Of a stretch of 64,000 nucleotides of DNA, positions 17,570 to 27,867 are shown piece by piece. A program made the translations under genes and the position numbers. This stretch comes from an uncultured Pelagibacteraceae bacterium (GTDB lineage Bacteria; Pseudomonadota; Alphaproteobacteria; Pelagibacterales; Pelagibacteraceae), in NCBI GenBank assembly GCA_902579115.1, contig CACHFP010000001.1:248001-312000 (forward strand), written 5' to 3'. Under the pieces are notes generated by a model. It saw only the letters and a list, made by a program, of their open reading frames with translations. It was not told the DNA's origin and searched no databases. Position 1 is the stretch's first letter. The number at the start of each line of letters is the position of its first letter.

Positions 17570-17650
17570 ATGATTATAAAAAAAAGAATCACTTCAACAT
17601 TTAGAGCACATTCTCACAGAATGCACGCTAGGCTATTGCTTAGCTTATAA
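17570..17650 (+). other. possible histidine-containing leader peptide ORF
   Basis: A 26-codon ATG-to-TAA frame in the otherwise empty 241-bp gap before the tRNA-His gene. It encodes a basic peptide with three histidines in six residues (RAHSHRMH, residues 12-19) and three arginines nearby. A stem GCTAGGC (17627-17633) / GCTTAGC (17638-17644) overlaps its last codons. It lies upstream of tRNA-His, hisS, hisZ and hisG, which makes a histidine-sensing leader conceivable. No T-rich terminator follows, the ribosome-binding site is poor, and short ORFs arise by chance, so support is weak. Confidence 0.2.
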
Positions 17651-17698
17651 TCAAAAATATATAAATTTAACCAAAATTAAGATAAAAATAAAAGGGAT

Positions 17699-17775
17699 GC
17701 AGCAGTAGCTCAGTTGGTTAGAGCACTAGTTTGTGGAACTAGGGGTCGGTGGTTCGAATCCACCCTGCTGTACCA
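17699..17775 (+). tRNA. tRNA-His (GTG anticodon)
   Basis: A complete 77-nt cloverleaf with encoded CCA. The acceptor strand GCAGCAG (17699-17705) pairs with CTGCTGT (17765-17771 region), giving a G1-U72 wobble. The anticodon stem CTAGT/ACTAG holds the loop TTGTGGA with anticodon GTG (17733-17735). The T arm is GGTGG-TTCGAAT-CCACC. Position -1 in the gene is T, not the usual G, and the discriminator is A73, not C73. This is the noncanonical tRNA-His type known from several alphaproteobacteria whose HisRS does not need G-1. The hisS start follows five bases after CCA, so tRNA and mRNA must be cut from one transcript. Confidence 0.97.
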
Positions 17776-17779
17776 AAAA

Positions 17780-19114
17780 ATGACAAAAGAAAAAAATAAC
17801 AAACCTTCTAAAGAACTTCCATTAGGGTTTGTAGATAGACAAGAAAAAGAATTAATCGTACGTGATTTTATAATTTCTAAAATTAAAGAAGTTATGATTA
17901 AGTATGGTTTTCAATATCTTGAAACTCCAAGTTTTGAGTATTCGGATAGTATTGGAAAATTTTTACCAGATAAAGAAAGACCAGATGAAGGCGTTTTTTC
18001 GTTCAAAGATGAAAACAAATGGCTTTCCTTAAGATACGATCTTACAGCACCTCTGTCCAGGTACGTCGCAAAAAATTATTTAGAAATTCCTAAACCATTT
18101 AAAAGATATCAACTTGGCACTGTTTGGAGAAATGAAAAGCCAGGACCTGGTAGGTTTAGAGAATTCTTACAATTCGATGCAGATTTTGTTGGAACAAAAA
18201 GTTTACAAGCAGACGCCGAATTGTGTGTCATGATTTCAGAAATTCTAGAAAAATGTGGTCTTATGAAGTCAGAGTATACAATCAAAATCTCATCAAGAAA
18301 AATCACTGAAGAATTATTTAAAAAGTTAAATATAAGCGATAGTCAACAAAAGCTTACCTCCCTTAGAGCCCTTGATAAAATCGATAGACTTGGTTGGGAT
18401 GGTGTAAAAGAATTATTAGGTAAGGGAAGAAGAGATAAATCAGGTGATTTCACAAAAGGAGCAAATTTAAAGTTTGAGGATATTAAAATAATAGAGGAAA
18501 CACTTAAGAAAAATTCACCTGAAACAGAAGATTTAGTAGAAATATTGAAAATTTTCGGGGATTATAATTTCAATAATTTTGAATTCGATCCATCAATTAT
18601 TCGAGGATTAGAGTATTACACAGGCGCAATTTTTGAAGTAGATTTAAAATTTGATGTTACAAACAACAAAGGGCAAGTAATTCAATTTGGATCCATAGGA
18701 GGCGGTGGAAGATATGATAATTTGGTAAATAATTTTGGCAATTATGATGCCCCCGCTACAGGAATATCAATCGGTTTAGATCGTTTAGTTTATGCTTTGA
18801 TGCAAAAAAAAGAATTTAAAGTAAAACAATCTAAACCAGTCGTGATTTGTGTTTTCGATAAAAATTTCATGAAAGATTATATAAATATACAATCGATACT
18901 AAGAAAAGCTGAAGTTAGCACTGAAATTTATCCTGGAGAAAGTAAACTAAAAAAACAAATGGAGTATGCAAACAAAATAAAATCTCCAGCAGTTATTTTA
19001 TATGGTGAGAATGAAATTAAATCAGGCAAGCTGACTCTGAGGAACTTAAGCTCAGGTGAAGAAAAATCAATTGAAATTAAAGAAATAGTTAATGAAATCA
19101 AAAAAATTATCTGA
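17780..19114 (+). CDS. hisS: histidyl-tRNA synthetase
   Basis: A 444-residue class II synthetase. Motif 2 is visible as FKRYQLGTVWRNEKPGPGRFREF, the histidine-binding motif is RGLEYYTGAIFE, and motif 3 is GISIGLDRL; a short anticodon-binding domain follows. I chose the ATG at 17780. The open frame extends upstream to a position inside the tRNA gene, which cannot be coding. It charges tRNA-His, whose gene ends five bases upstream. That tRNA lacks G-1, so this enzyme should belong to the divergent alphaproteobacterial HisRS type. It overlaps hisZ by 23 bp. Confidence 0.95.
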   Translation: MTKEKNNKPSKELPLGFVDRQEKELIVRDFIISKIKEVMIKYGFQYLETPSFEYSDSIGKFLPDKERPDEGVFSFKDENKWLSLRYDLTAPLSRYVAKNYLEIPKPFKRYQLGTVWRNEKPGPGRFREFLQFDADFVGTKSLQADAELCVMISEILEKCGLMKSEYTIKISSRKITEELFKKLNISDSQQKLTSLRALDKIDRLGWDGVKELLGKGRRDKSGDFTKGANLKFEDIKIIEETLKKNSPETEDLVEILKIFGDYNFNNFEFDPSIIRGLEYYTGAIFEVDLKFDVTNNKGQVIQFGSIGGGGRYDNLVNNFGNYDAPATGISIGLDRLVYALMQKKEFKVKQSKPVVICVFDKNFMKDYINIQSILRKAEVSTEIYPGESKLKKQMEYANKIKSPAVILYGENEIKSGKLTLRNLSSGEEKSIEIKEIVNEIKKII

Positions 19115-20129
19115 AGTAATAATTAAAACTTTTAAGAGCAATGGATTTGTTTTATCTGAGCCTGATGTTCTTTTAGATTCAGATTATATTATAGAAAGAT
19201 CTGGAGAAAAATTTAGGAGCTCAATTCTTACTTTTGATAGAGAAGATGGAAAAACCATGTGCCTAAGACCAGACTTAACAGTTGCATCATGTATAAGCTA
19301 TTTACAAAATAAATCCGACTCAAAAATTTATTACTCTGGGCAAGCTTATAGAAGAACAGGTGTTAAAGGAGCAAACTTTATTAATAATCAATTAGGTATT
19401 GAAATTCTAGGTTCAAAAAACCTGATTAAAGATGATTTTAAAGTTATTGGTACAATTTTAAGTTCAGCAAAAAAAATTAAAATGAAAAAAATTAAAATTA
19501 AAGTAGGCGATATAAGTTTATTTAAAAGCTTGATTAATTCTCTAGAGATACCTGAAAGATGGAAGCTTAGATTAATAAGACACTTTTGGAGACCAAAATA
19601 TTTTGATGAACTTTTAAAGAGATTAGAAAAAAATACAGATATCGAAGCAGAAACCTTTGATGCAGACAAAAAAAGATTTTATGAAATGAAAAAATTTGAT
19701 CAAGGAGAAGTAATTGCTGGAAGGCCAATATCAGAAATTTTAAAAAGATTTGATAAAAAAATTAAAGACCCAAGATCGTTTATAAATGGAAAAATAATTG
19801 TAAAAATTATCAAAAGTTTTTTAAAAATTAATTGTAAACTTTCAAAGCTAGATGATGAACTATCAAATTTCGTAAAAAAGAATAAACTTAAAGATAATAT
19901 ATTTAAAAATTTTAAATCTATTCAAAACTTAAAAAAACTTAATCAAGATATAAATTTTGTTACAAATTTTGGTAGAGAAGTAGAGTATTATACTGGAATT
20001 GTGTTTGAAGTATTTTCAGGAAAGAAAGAAATTGCGAGGGGAGGCCGCTACGATGATTTACTTAAAAGTCTTGGAGCAAAAAAAAATATACCGGCTGTTG
20101 GTGCTGCAATTAACCTAAAAAATATATGA
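19092..20129 (+). CDS. hisZ: ATP phosphoribosyltransferase regulatory subunit
   Basis: A 345-residue HisRS paralogue that lacks an anticodon-binding domain. Class II features remain (LRPDLTVASC, YSGQAYRR, REVEYYTGIVFEVF, GGRYDDLLKSLG). HisZ forms a hetero-octamer with short HisG and confers histidine feedback control and activity. It overlaps the end of hisS by 23 bp and the start of hisG by four bases, so the three are coupled. The neighbouring 225-residue HisG is of the short form, which needs HisZ. The start could be slightly downstream, because the overlap with hisS is long. Confidence 0.93.
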   Translation: MKSKKLSEVIIKTFKSNGFVLSEPDVLLDSDYIIERSGEKFRSSILTFDREDGKTMCLRPDLTVASCISYLQNKSDSKIYYSGQAYRRTGVKGANFINNQLGIEILGSKNLIKDDFKVIGTILSSAKKIKMKKIKIKVGDISLFKSLINSLEIPERWKLRLIRHFWRPKYFDELLKRLEKNTDIEAETFDADKKRFYEMKKFDQGEVIAGRPISEILKRFDKKIKDPRSFINGKIIVKIIKSFLKINCKLSKLDDELSNFVKKNKLKDNIFKNFKSIQNLKKLNQDINFVTNFGREVEYYTGIVFEVFSGKKEIARGGRYDDLLKSLGAKKNIPAVGAAINLKNI

Positions 20130-20803
20130 AAGATATAATAGCTATAGGTTTGCCAAGTAAAGGGCGATTAAAAGAAAAATCAATATCTTTTTTTAATAAT
20201 AACGGGTTAAAAATTATACAAAGTGAAAAAGAAAGAAATTATTTTGGCACTATTGAAAATAAACCCAACGTTAAAGTTATATTTCTGCACGCTAAAGAAA
20301 TTATCCAAAGATTAGGAGACGGAACCTTAGATATTGGCATATCTGGTCTAGATCTTTTAAAAGAGTCAAAAAAAAATTTACAAAGTAAAATTAATATCCA
20401 AAAAAAACTTGATTATGGAAACGCGAACTTAGTTATTGCTGTGCCAGATGATTGGATAGATGTGCAGACAGTTGCTGATCTTGAAGAGGTATCATTTGAC
20501 ATTAGATCTAAAAGAAACTTTAGATTGAGAGTAGCGACTAAATATCCAAATTTAACTAACGATTTTTTAATATCCAAAGGAGTAACTCAATATAAATTGA
20601 TACCCAGTCTCGGGGCTACAGAAACATATCCTTTTATTGGCTCTTCAGAAATAATTACTGATATTACATCTACAGGGAAAACTTTGGCTGATAATAATCT
20701 GAGAATTCTTAAAGATGGATTGATACTTAGCTCTAGAGCATGTTTATTTATTGCAAAAAAAAAGGCTGCGAAACTGCAGCCTTTTTTAAAATCTTTTGTG
20801 TAG
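20126..20803 (+). CDS. hisG: ATP phosphoribosyltransferase, short form
   Basis: A 225-residue HisG of the short type, without the C-terminal regulatory ACT-like domain. Recognisable parts are IAIGLPSKGRLKE at the start, the GDGTLDIGISGLDLL loop, and the PRPP-binding segment DITSTGKTL. It catalyses the first step of histidine synthesis. Its last codons (KKKAAKLQPF) contain a strong bidirectional terminator hairpin, so the protein's C-terminal sequence is shaped by an RNA element. The stop is six bases from the end of convergent groEL. Confidence 0.95.
   Translation: MKDIIAIGLPSKGRLKEKSISFFNNNGLKIIQSEKERNYFGTIENKPNVKVIFLHAKEIIQRLGDGTLDIGISGLDLLKESKKNLQSKINIQKKLDYGNANLVIAVPDDWIDVQTVADLEEVSFDIRSKRNFRLRVATKYPNLTNDFLISKGVTQYKLIPSLGATETYPFIGSSEIITDITSTGKTLADNNLRILKDGLILSSRACLFIAKKKAAKLQPFLKSFV
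20757..20786. terminator. bidirectional intrinsic terminator inside the hisG 3' end
   Basis: GGCTGC (20763-20768) and GCAGCC (20775-20780) close a GAAACT loop. The stem is flanked by an A-run on the left and a T-run on the right that also pair. Read on either strand it gives a GC stem followed by at least six U residues, a textbook rho-independent terminator. It lies wholly within the hisG coding frame, seven codons before the stop, and 24 bp beyond the groEL stop on the other strand. It should terminate both transcripts. Confidence 0.85.
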
Positions 20804-20809
20804 GTGAAG

Positions 20810-22477
<1,668 letters not shown>

Positions 22478-22486
22478 CTATAAGTG

Positions 22487-22783
22487 TTATTTTTTACTTT
22501 TTGAAATACCCATTATATCTGACTCTTTCATAATGCTGTATTCTTTACCGTCAATTTTGACTTCAGTTCCTGACCATTTTCCGAAAAGAACTATATCCCC
22601 AACTTTTACGTCCATGGCAGAAACTTTACCGTCTTCGTTTTTGGCGCCTGGACCTACAGCTACAACTTCACCCTCTTGAGGTTTCTCTTTAGCAGTATCC
22701 GGTATAATAATTCCTCCAGCAGTTTTTTCCTCACTGTCCAGCACTTTAATAAGTACACGATCGTGTAAAGGTCTAAATTTCAT
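22487..22783 (-). CDS. groS: co-chaperonin GroES
   Basis: A 98-residue GroES. It begins [13 protein letters not shown], has the mobile loop with [21 protein letters not shown] (residues about 16-37), and ends with the usual MKESDIMGI segment. It caps GroEL. An AGGAG site lies near the ATG (seen as CTCCT on the plus strand at about 22793-22797). A heat-shock-type promoter candidate is present about 35-60 bp upstream. Confidence 0.98.
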   Translation of the reverse strand: MKFRPLHDRVLIKVLDSEEKTAGGIIIPDTAKEKPQEGEVVAVGPGAKNEDGKVSAMDVKVGDIVLFGKWSGTEVKIDGKEYSIMKESDIMGISKSKK

Positions 22784-22817
22784 ATATATTTTCTCCTATA
22801 AATTTTGTGTAATGCTG

Positions 22818-22845
22818 ATATGGTATGTTTTAAACATATTTCAAG
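22818..22845 (-). promoter_or_regulatory. candidate sigma32 heat-shock promoter of groES-groEL
   Basis: On the minus strand, CTTGAA (22845-22840) and TACCATAT (22825-22818) are separated by 14 bp. They match the sigma32 -35 consensus fully and six of eight bases of CCCCATNT. The spacer contains a near-perfect palindrome, TATGTTT-T-AAACATA (22824-22838). No CIRCE element was found. The direct match is good; regulation by sigma32 is inferred. Confidence 0.5.
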
Positions 22846-22911
22846 AGGCAAAAATCATTAAAAAAACCATTAAATACTGTATTAATTAGTGTTAAAAGGA
22901 GAAATAGCACA

Positions 22912-23718
22912 TTGAAAGAACTAAATCACTTAGCAGATATATTCGAAAACTACGACACATTTATCATAGACTTATGGGGGGTAATGCATAATGGATTTAC
23001 TCTTAACTCCAAAGCTTTAGAAGCAGTAGATAAACTGAAAAAAAATTCGAAAAAAATAGTATTTTTATCTAATGCACCTAGACCGAGCGCGAAAGTAATT
23101 AATTTTTTACTTAAAATGAAAATGGATAAAAAATATCTTGAGCATGTGATGACCTCAGGTGAAGCAGCAATGCACGCAATAAACCAAAAAAAATTTGGAA
23201 GGACATTTTATCATCTTGGGCCATCTAGAGATATTTCAGTATTTGAAAAGGTAAAAGATAATAGAACTGATCTTAAGAGTTGTGATTTTATTTTATGCAC
23301 TGGATTGTTTGATGACCACGGTAATGATTTGAACTATTATAAAAAATTTTTATTAAACCATGTTTCAAAAAAATTAATTTGTACCAATCCAGATTTAATA
23401 GTTCATAGGGGTAACGTTGAAGAATTATGTGCGGGTTCAGTAGCTAAAGTTTTTGAGGATCTCGGAGGAAAAGTAATTTATTTTGGTAAACCCCACAGAG
23501 AAGTTTATAATATGTGTTTTAGTTCCAATGAAAAAGTTTTAGCCATTGGCGATAATTTAAGGACAGATATTAAAGGAGCAAATAATTTAAAAATAGACTG
23601 TATATTTATATCTGAAGGGGTACACAGAAATGAATTCAGTAACTCTTCTGAACTAAATAAACTTTTGGAAAAATATAATGTAAAAGCAAATTTTTTTCAA
23701 AAAGAATTAAAATGGTAA
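22912..23718 (+). CDS. HAD superfamily class IIA hydrolase
   Basis: A 268-residue haloacid dehalogenase-type phosphatase. Motif I is FIIDLWGVMHNG (about residues 18-29, where the second catalytic Asp is replaced by the family's Trp-Gly-Val pattern), motif II is FLSNAPRPS, and the C-terminal motif is AIGDNLRTDIKGANN. This matches the TIGR01459-like group found widely in alphaproteobacteria, of unknown substrate. I accept the TTG start at 22912, because AAGGAG sits ten bases upstream (22896-22901) and the next methionine falls inside motif I. It is divergent from groES and leads the ribF-ileS-lspA run. Confidence 0.85.
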   Translation: MKELNHLADIFENYDTFIIDLWGVMHNGFTLNSKALEAVDKLKKNSKKIVFLSNAPRPSAKVINFLLKMKMDKKYLEHVMTSGEAAMHAINQKKFGRTFYHLGPSRDISVFEKVKDNRTDLKSCDFILCTGLFDDHGNDLNYYKKFLLNHVSKKLICTNPDLIVHRGNVEELCAGSVAKVFEDLGGKVIYFGKPHREVYNMCFSSNEKVLAIGDNLRTDIKGANNLKIDCIFISEGVHRNEFSNSSELNKLLEKYNVKANFFQKELKW

Positions 23719-23719
23719 A

Positions 23720-24628
23720 ATGAAAATTTATAATGATCCAAATTTAGATAAAAAACATTGTAATGGAGTAATTGCTATAGGTAACTTTGATGGGCTACAC
23801 TTAGGCCATCAAAAAGTTATCAAAGAAGCAAAACAAAAGGCCAAAAAAAAAAAGATACCCTTTGGTGTTATGACTTTCGAGCCTGTCCCAGTAATGTTTT
23901 TTAATAATAAAATTAAAAATCATAGAATAAATTCTTTAGATCAAAAAAAAACACAATTCAAAAAATTTAGATTAGATTTCTTAATAATTATAAAATTTAA
24001 CAAAATTTTTTCGTCACAATCAGCTGAAGATTTTATAAAAAAGATAATTTTTAAGAAATTAAAATGTAAATATTTGTATGTAAGTAAAAATTTCAAGTTT
24101 GGTTTTAAACGGCAAGGAAATATAAAAATGCTTAAAAAATTTGAGAAAAAATATAACTTTAAAAATATCATTACTAAACCTTACAAAAAAGGTAATAAGA
24201 TAATTTCTTCCACGTTTTTAAGAAAGAAAATAAGATTAGGTAAAATTAAAGAGGTAAATAAATTACTTAATCGTAATTGGTGTATTAATGGTAAAGTTAT
24301 TAAGGGACAGAGAAGAGGACGTGAAATTGGTTTTCCAACATGTAATTTAAAATTAAGTGATTATGTTGTCCCTAAGCTTGGCGTCTACTCTGTAAAAGTT
24401 AAAATTAAGAATTTTTATAAAAACGGTATTGCAAATATAGGTTATAGACCAACATTTAATGGACAAAATTTATTATTAGAGACAAATATCTTTGGAATGA
24501 ATAAAAACTTATATAATAAAGTGATTAGTATTGAATTTAAAAAATTTATAAGATCAGAAAAAAAATTTAGGAATTTTAAACATTTAAAAGAACAAATCAA
24601 AGTTGATATAAAACAGGCAAAAAAATAA
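23720..24628 (+). CDS. ribF: bifunctional riboflavin kinase / FAD synthetase
   Basis: A 302-residue RibF. The N-terminal FAD synthetase domain has the nucleotidyl-transferase signature GNFDGLHLGHQ (about residues 22-32). The C-terminal riboflavin kinase domain has GQRRGREIGFPTCNL and the GVYSVKVKI and GYRPTFNG segments. It makes FMN and FAD from riboflavin. It is very lysine-rich, in line with the low GC. It begins directly after the HAD gene and its last base is the first base of ileS. ribF next to ileS and lspA is a widespread gene order. Confidence 0.95.
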   Translation: MKIYNDPNLDKKHCNGVIAIGNFDGLHLGHQKVIKEAKQKAKKKKIPFGVMTFEPVPVMFFNNKIKNHRINSLDQKKTQFKKFRLDFLIIIKFNKIFSSQSAEDFIKKIIFKKLKCKYLYVSKNFKFGFKRQGNIKMLKKFEKKYNFKNIITKPYKKGNKIISSTFLRKKIRLGKIKEVNKLLNRNWCINGKVIKGQRRGREIGFPTCNLKLSDYVVPKLGVYSVKVKIKNFYKNGIANIGYRPTFNGQNLLLETNIFGMNKNLYNKVISIEFKKFIRSEKKFRNFKHLKEQIKVDIKQAKK

Positions 24629-27357
24629 TGTCAAAAGATACTTTACAACTTCCGAAGACAGCTTTTTCAATGAAAGCTAGTTTACCACTTAAAGAACCCG
24701 AAATTTTGAAGAAATGGGAGAAAAATAAAATCTTTGAAAAGCTAAGAAGAAATTCAAAAGGAAAAGAGAAATTTGTTCTTCATGATGGGCCACCTTATGC
24801 GAATGGACATATACATATGGGTACTGCATTAAACAAAATTTTGAAAGATATGATTACTCGTTTTCATCAGATGGATGGAAAAGACTCTGTTTACGTTCCA
24901 GGTTGGGATTGTCATGGGCTCCCAATAGAATGGAAGATAGAAGAACAATACAAAAAAAAGAAAAAAAATAAAGACGAAGTGCCCATTAAAGATTTTAGGC
25001 AAGAGTGCAGAGAATTCGCAAAAAGTTGGATCGAAGTTCACATTAAAGAATTTAAGCGATTAGGGGTAGTTGGAGATTTTGAAAATTATTATTCTACAAT
25101 GAGTTACGAGGCTGAGGCTCAAATTGTAAGAGAGTTAGGTAAATTCCTTTTAGATGGAAGTTTGTATCAAGGATTTAAACCAGTTCTTTGGTCAACTGTT
25201 GAAAAAACTGCTTTAGCTGATGCAGAAGTCGAATATTTAGATCATACTTCAAATACAATTTATGTTGCATTTAAAGTTAAGAATACCGACAAAGATTTTC
25301 TTAAAGACTCAAGCATTATAATTTGGACTACTACACCCTGGACTATACCTGCAAACAAAGCATTAGCCTTTAACAGTAGCATTGAATACGCTGTTTTGGA
25401 AATAGACCAGCTTGAGCATTTTAAAAACAAGAAAATCGTAGTTGCAAAAAATTTAATTGAGTCAATTACTAAAGAGTGCGAAATTAAAAATTATAAGGAA
25501 TTAAAAACTTTTAAAGGCTCTGAATTTGAAGGAACTGTGTGTAGTCATCCATTCGTCAAACTTGATTTCGACTATAATGTTCCAATGTTAGATGCTCAAT
25601 TCGTTAATTTGGATCAAGGTACTGGAATTGTCCATTGTGCTCCAAGCCATGGTCCGGATGATTTTAATTTATGTTTAAAAAATAACATACCATCACTTTA
25701 TACGGTTGATAATTCTGGTGTTTATACAAAAGAGGTGCCTTATTTTACAAATATACACATATTTAAGGCTGACCCGATTGTAATAGATAAACTTAAGGAA
25801 CAAAAACAACTACTCAAAAGCGATAAACTCAATCATAGTTATCCTCATTCATGGAGATCTAAGGCTCCATTAATTTATAGAGCGACACCTCAATGGTTTA
25901 TCTCTATGCAAAAAAATAAACTTCGAGATAAAGCTGTTAAAGCAATTAATGAAACTATTTTTTACCCAAACAAAGGTAAGGACAGGCTTTTGTCAATGAT
26001 TGAAGGAAGGCCAGATTGGTGTGTTTCAAGGCAAAGGGTATGGGGAGTACCATTACCAATTTTCATAAATAAAAAAACAAGGGAACCTCTAAGAGATCAA
26101 AAAGTAATTGATAGAATTGCGTCTATTTATGAAAAAGAAGGCTCTGATTGTTGGTTTACCGATGACTCACAAACTTTTCTGGGGGATGATTATGATGCTA
26201 AAGATTATGAAAAACTTGAAGACATCGTTGAAGTTTGGTTCGATAGCGGCTCAACACACAGTTTTGTTTTAGAAAAAAGAAAAGATTTGAAATGGCCCGC
26301 AGATATGTATTTAGAGGGATCTGATCAGCACAGGGGATGGTTTCATTCTTCCTTGTTAGAGTCCTGTGGAACTAGGGGCAAAGCACCATTTAAAAGTATT
26401 CTTTCACACGGTTTTGTTGTGGACGGTAAAGGTATGAAAATGTCAAAATCAATGGGTAATGTCATATCCCCAGAAGATATATTAAAGAATTATGGCGCAG
26501 ACATTCTTAGGGTCTGGGCTTCAGCATCTGATTATGCGGAGGATTTGAGAATAGATAAAAATATTTTAATACAACATGCAGAATCTTACAGAAAAATTAG
26601 AAATACTTTTAGATTTATGCTTGGAAACTTAAAAGATAATTTTGACAAACAAAACTTTGAAGAAATTAAACTTGATGAACTTGAAGAATTAGAGCAATTT
26701 ATTTTGCATAAATTATTTTTAATAAACAAGTCAGTTAATGAAAATTTAAAAAATTATAATTTTCATAAACTATATAAAGAATTATTGAATTTTTGCACAT
26801 TAGACCTGTCTTCTTTTTATTTCGATATTAGAAAAGACGTTCTTTACTGTGATAGCCTTAAATCTAAAAAAAGAAAAGGCTGTGTGATTGTTCTTAACAT
26901 AATTTTAGAAAGTTTATTAAAGTGGTTTGCTCCAATTTTGGTGTTCACTACTGAGGAAATCTATAGTTTATTAAATAAAAATGAAAGTGAAAGCATCCAT
27001 GAAAACAATTTTGTAAAAATCCCAACTAATTGGGAGAATAATAAATTAAATGAAAAATGGTCAAATCTATTAAAAATTAAGCAAGAGGCAAATATTGCAA
27101 TAGAAGAAAAAAGAGCAATTAAAGAGATCGGATCAAGTTTAGAGGCTGACATTAAACTAACATTAAATAAAGAAAAATTTAAGCTTCTCGATAAATTAGA
27201 TTTGGAGGATTATTTTATTGTTTCAAAAGCGCAAAAAGAATTGTCAAATAATGATGATACAAAAATCGAAGTGAAAAAAGCCAAAGGACAAAAATGTGAA
27301 AGATGTTGGAAAATTTTAGAGAAAAAATGTCAAAGAGAAAGTTGTCCAATAAAATAG
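24628..27357 (+). CDS. ileS: isoleucyl-tRNA synthetase
   Basis: A 909-residue class I synthetase. The HIGH motif is HIHMG in PPYANGHIHMGTALNK, the editing domain lies in the middle (including WTTTPWTIPANKALAF), and the KMSKS loop is GMKMSKSMGN. The C-terminal zinc ribbon begins normally with KCERCWK but is very short: only KKCQRESCPIK follows, so the second cysteine pair is compressed compared with most bacterial IleRS. It charges tRNA-Ile. It is coupled to ribF by a one-base overlap. Confidence 0.96.
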   Translation: MSKDTLQLPKTAFSMKASLPLKEPEILKKWEKNKIFEKLRRNSKGKEKFVLHDGPPYANGHIHMGTALNKILKDMITRFHQMDGKDSVYVPGWDCHGLPIEWKIEEQYKKKKKNKDEVPIKDFRQECREFAKSWIEVHIKEFKRLGVVGDFENYYSTMSYEAEAQIVRELGKFLLDGSLYQGFKPVLWSTVEKTALADAEVEYLDHTSNTIYVAFKVKNTDKDFLKDSSIIIWTTTPWTIPANKALAFNSSIEYAVLEIDQLEHFKNKKIVVAKNLIESITKECEIKNYKELKTFKGSEFEGTVCSHPFVKLDFDYNVPMLDAQFVNLDQGTGIVHCAPSHGPDDFNLCLKNNIPSLYTVDNSGVYTKEVPYFTNIHIFKADPIVIDKLKEQKQLLKSDKLNHSYPHSWRSKAPLIYRATPQWFISMQKNKLRDKAVKAINETIFYPNKGKDRLLSMIEGRPDWCVSRQRVWGVPLPIFINKKTREPLRDQKVIDRIASIYEKEGSDCWFTDDSQTFLGDDYDAKDYEKLEDIVEVWFDSGSTHSFVLEKRKDLKWPADMYLEGSDQHRGWFHSSLLESCGTRGKAPFKSILSHGFVVDGKGMKMSKSMGNVISPEDILKNYGADILRVWASASDYAEDLRIDKNILIQHAESYRKIRNTFRFMLGNLKDNFDKQNFEEIKLDELEELEQFILHKLFLINKSVNENLKNYNFHKLYKELLNFCTLDLSSFYFDIRKDVLYCDSLKSKKRKGCVIVLNIILESLLKWFAPILVFTTEEIYSLLNKNESESIHENNFVKIPTNWENNKLNEKWSNLLKIKQEANIAIEEKRAIKEIGSSLEADIKLTLNKEKFKLLDKLDLEDYFIVSKAQKELSNNDDTKIEVKKAKGQKCERCWKILEKKCQRESCPIK

Positions 27358-27369
27358 AAAGTCAACATT

Positions 27370-27864
27370 TTGATTAATCTTAAAGAAATTAAAAACAAAA
27401 TAATTTTAAAAAATAATATTTATTCTTTATTAATTATTTTAATAGTTTTTTTTCTAGATAGATATACTAAAATTTTTATATTAAATAATTTTAATGAAAG
27501 TATATTTTATCTAAATGAATTTGTTAATTTCGATTTAGTTTGGAATACCGGCATAGGTTTTGGATTATTGAGTTTCAAAACTGAAAATATTTATAATTTC
27601 ATAACTATAATAATAGGTTTAGTGATATTTATTTTATTATTCATTTGTTTGACTTCCACAAAAATTGATAAAATAGCTTTCTCAATGATTTGTGGAGGCG
27701 CTTTAGGAAATTTTTACGATAGAATGGTTTATAAAGCTGTGCCTGATTTTATTGATTTACATCTAGAAAACTTTCACTGGTTTACTTTTAATCTAGCAGA
27801 TATATTCATAACATTAGGAATATTAATTTATTTAATTAGAGGTATACTAATAAAAGAAGTTTAA
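27370..27864 (+). CDS. lspA: prolipoprotein signal peptidase II
   Basis: A 164-residue membrane protease with four predicted helices. The two catalytic aspartates are in GNFYDRM and FNLADIF, with the NTGIGFGLL segment between. It cleaves lipoprotein signal peptides after lipid addition, and the next gene encodes a lipoprotein. The frame is open only from just after the ileS stop, and the one standard start is TTG at 27370. I see no good ribosome-binding site. Confidence 0.93.
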   Translation: MINLKEIKNKIILKNNIYSLLIILIVFFLDRYTKIFILNNFNESIFYLNEFVNFDLVWNTGIGFGLLSFKTENIYNFITIIIGLVIFILLFICLTSTKIDKIAFSMICGGALGNFYDRMVYKAVPDFIDLHLENFHWFTFNLADIFITLGILIYLIRGILIKEV

Positions 27865-27867
27865 ATT

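Noticed and set aside
17714..17779. Extended hisS frame beginning within the tRNA-His gene
   Set aside because: The first 22 codons would be the tRNA itself. The ATG at 17780 gives a normal HisRS start.
24628..27357. ileS as a truncated gene
   Set aside because: The C-terminal zinc ribbon is short, but all catalytic and editing motifs are present and the length (909) is within the family range.
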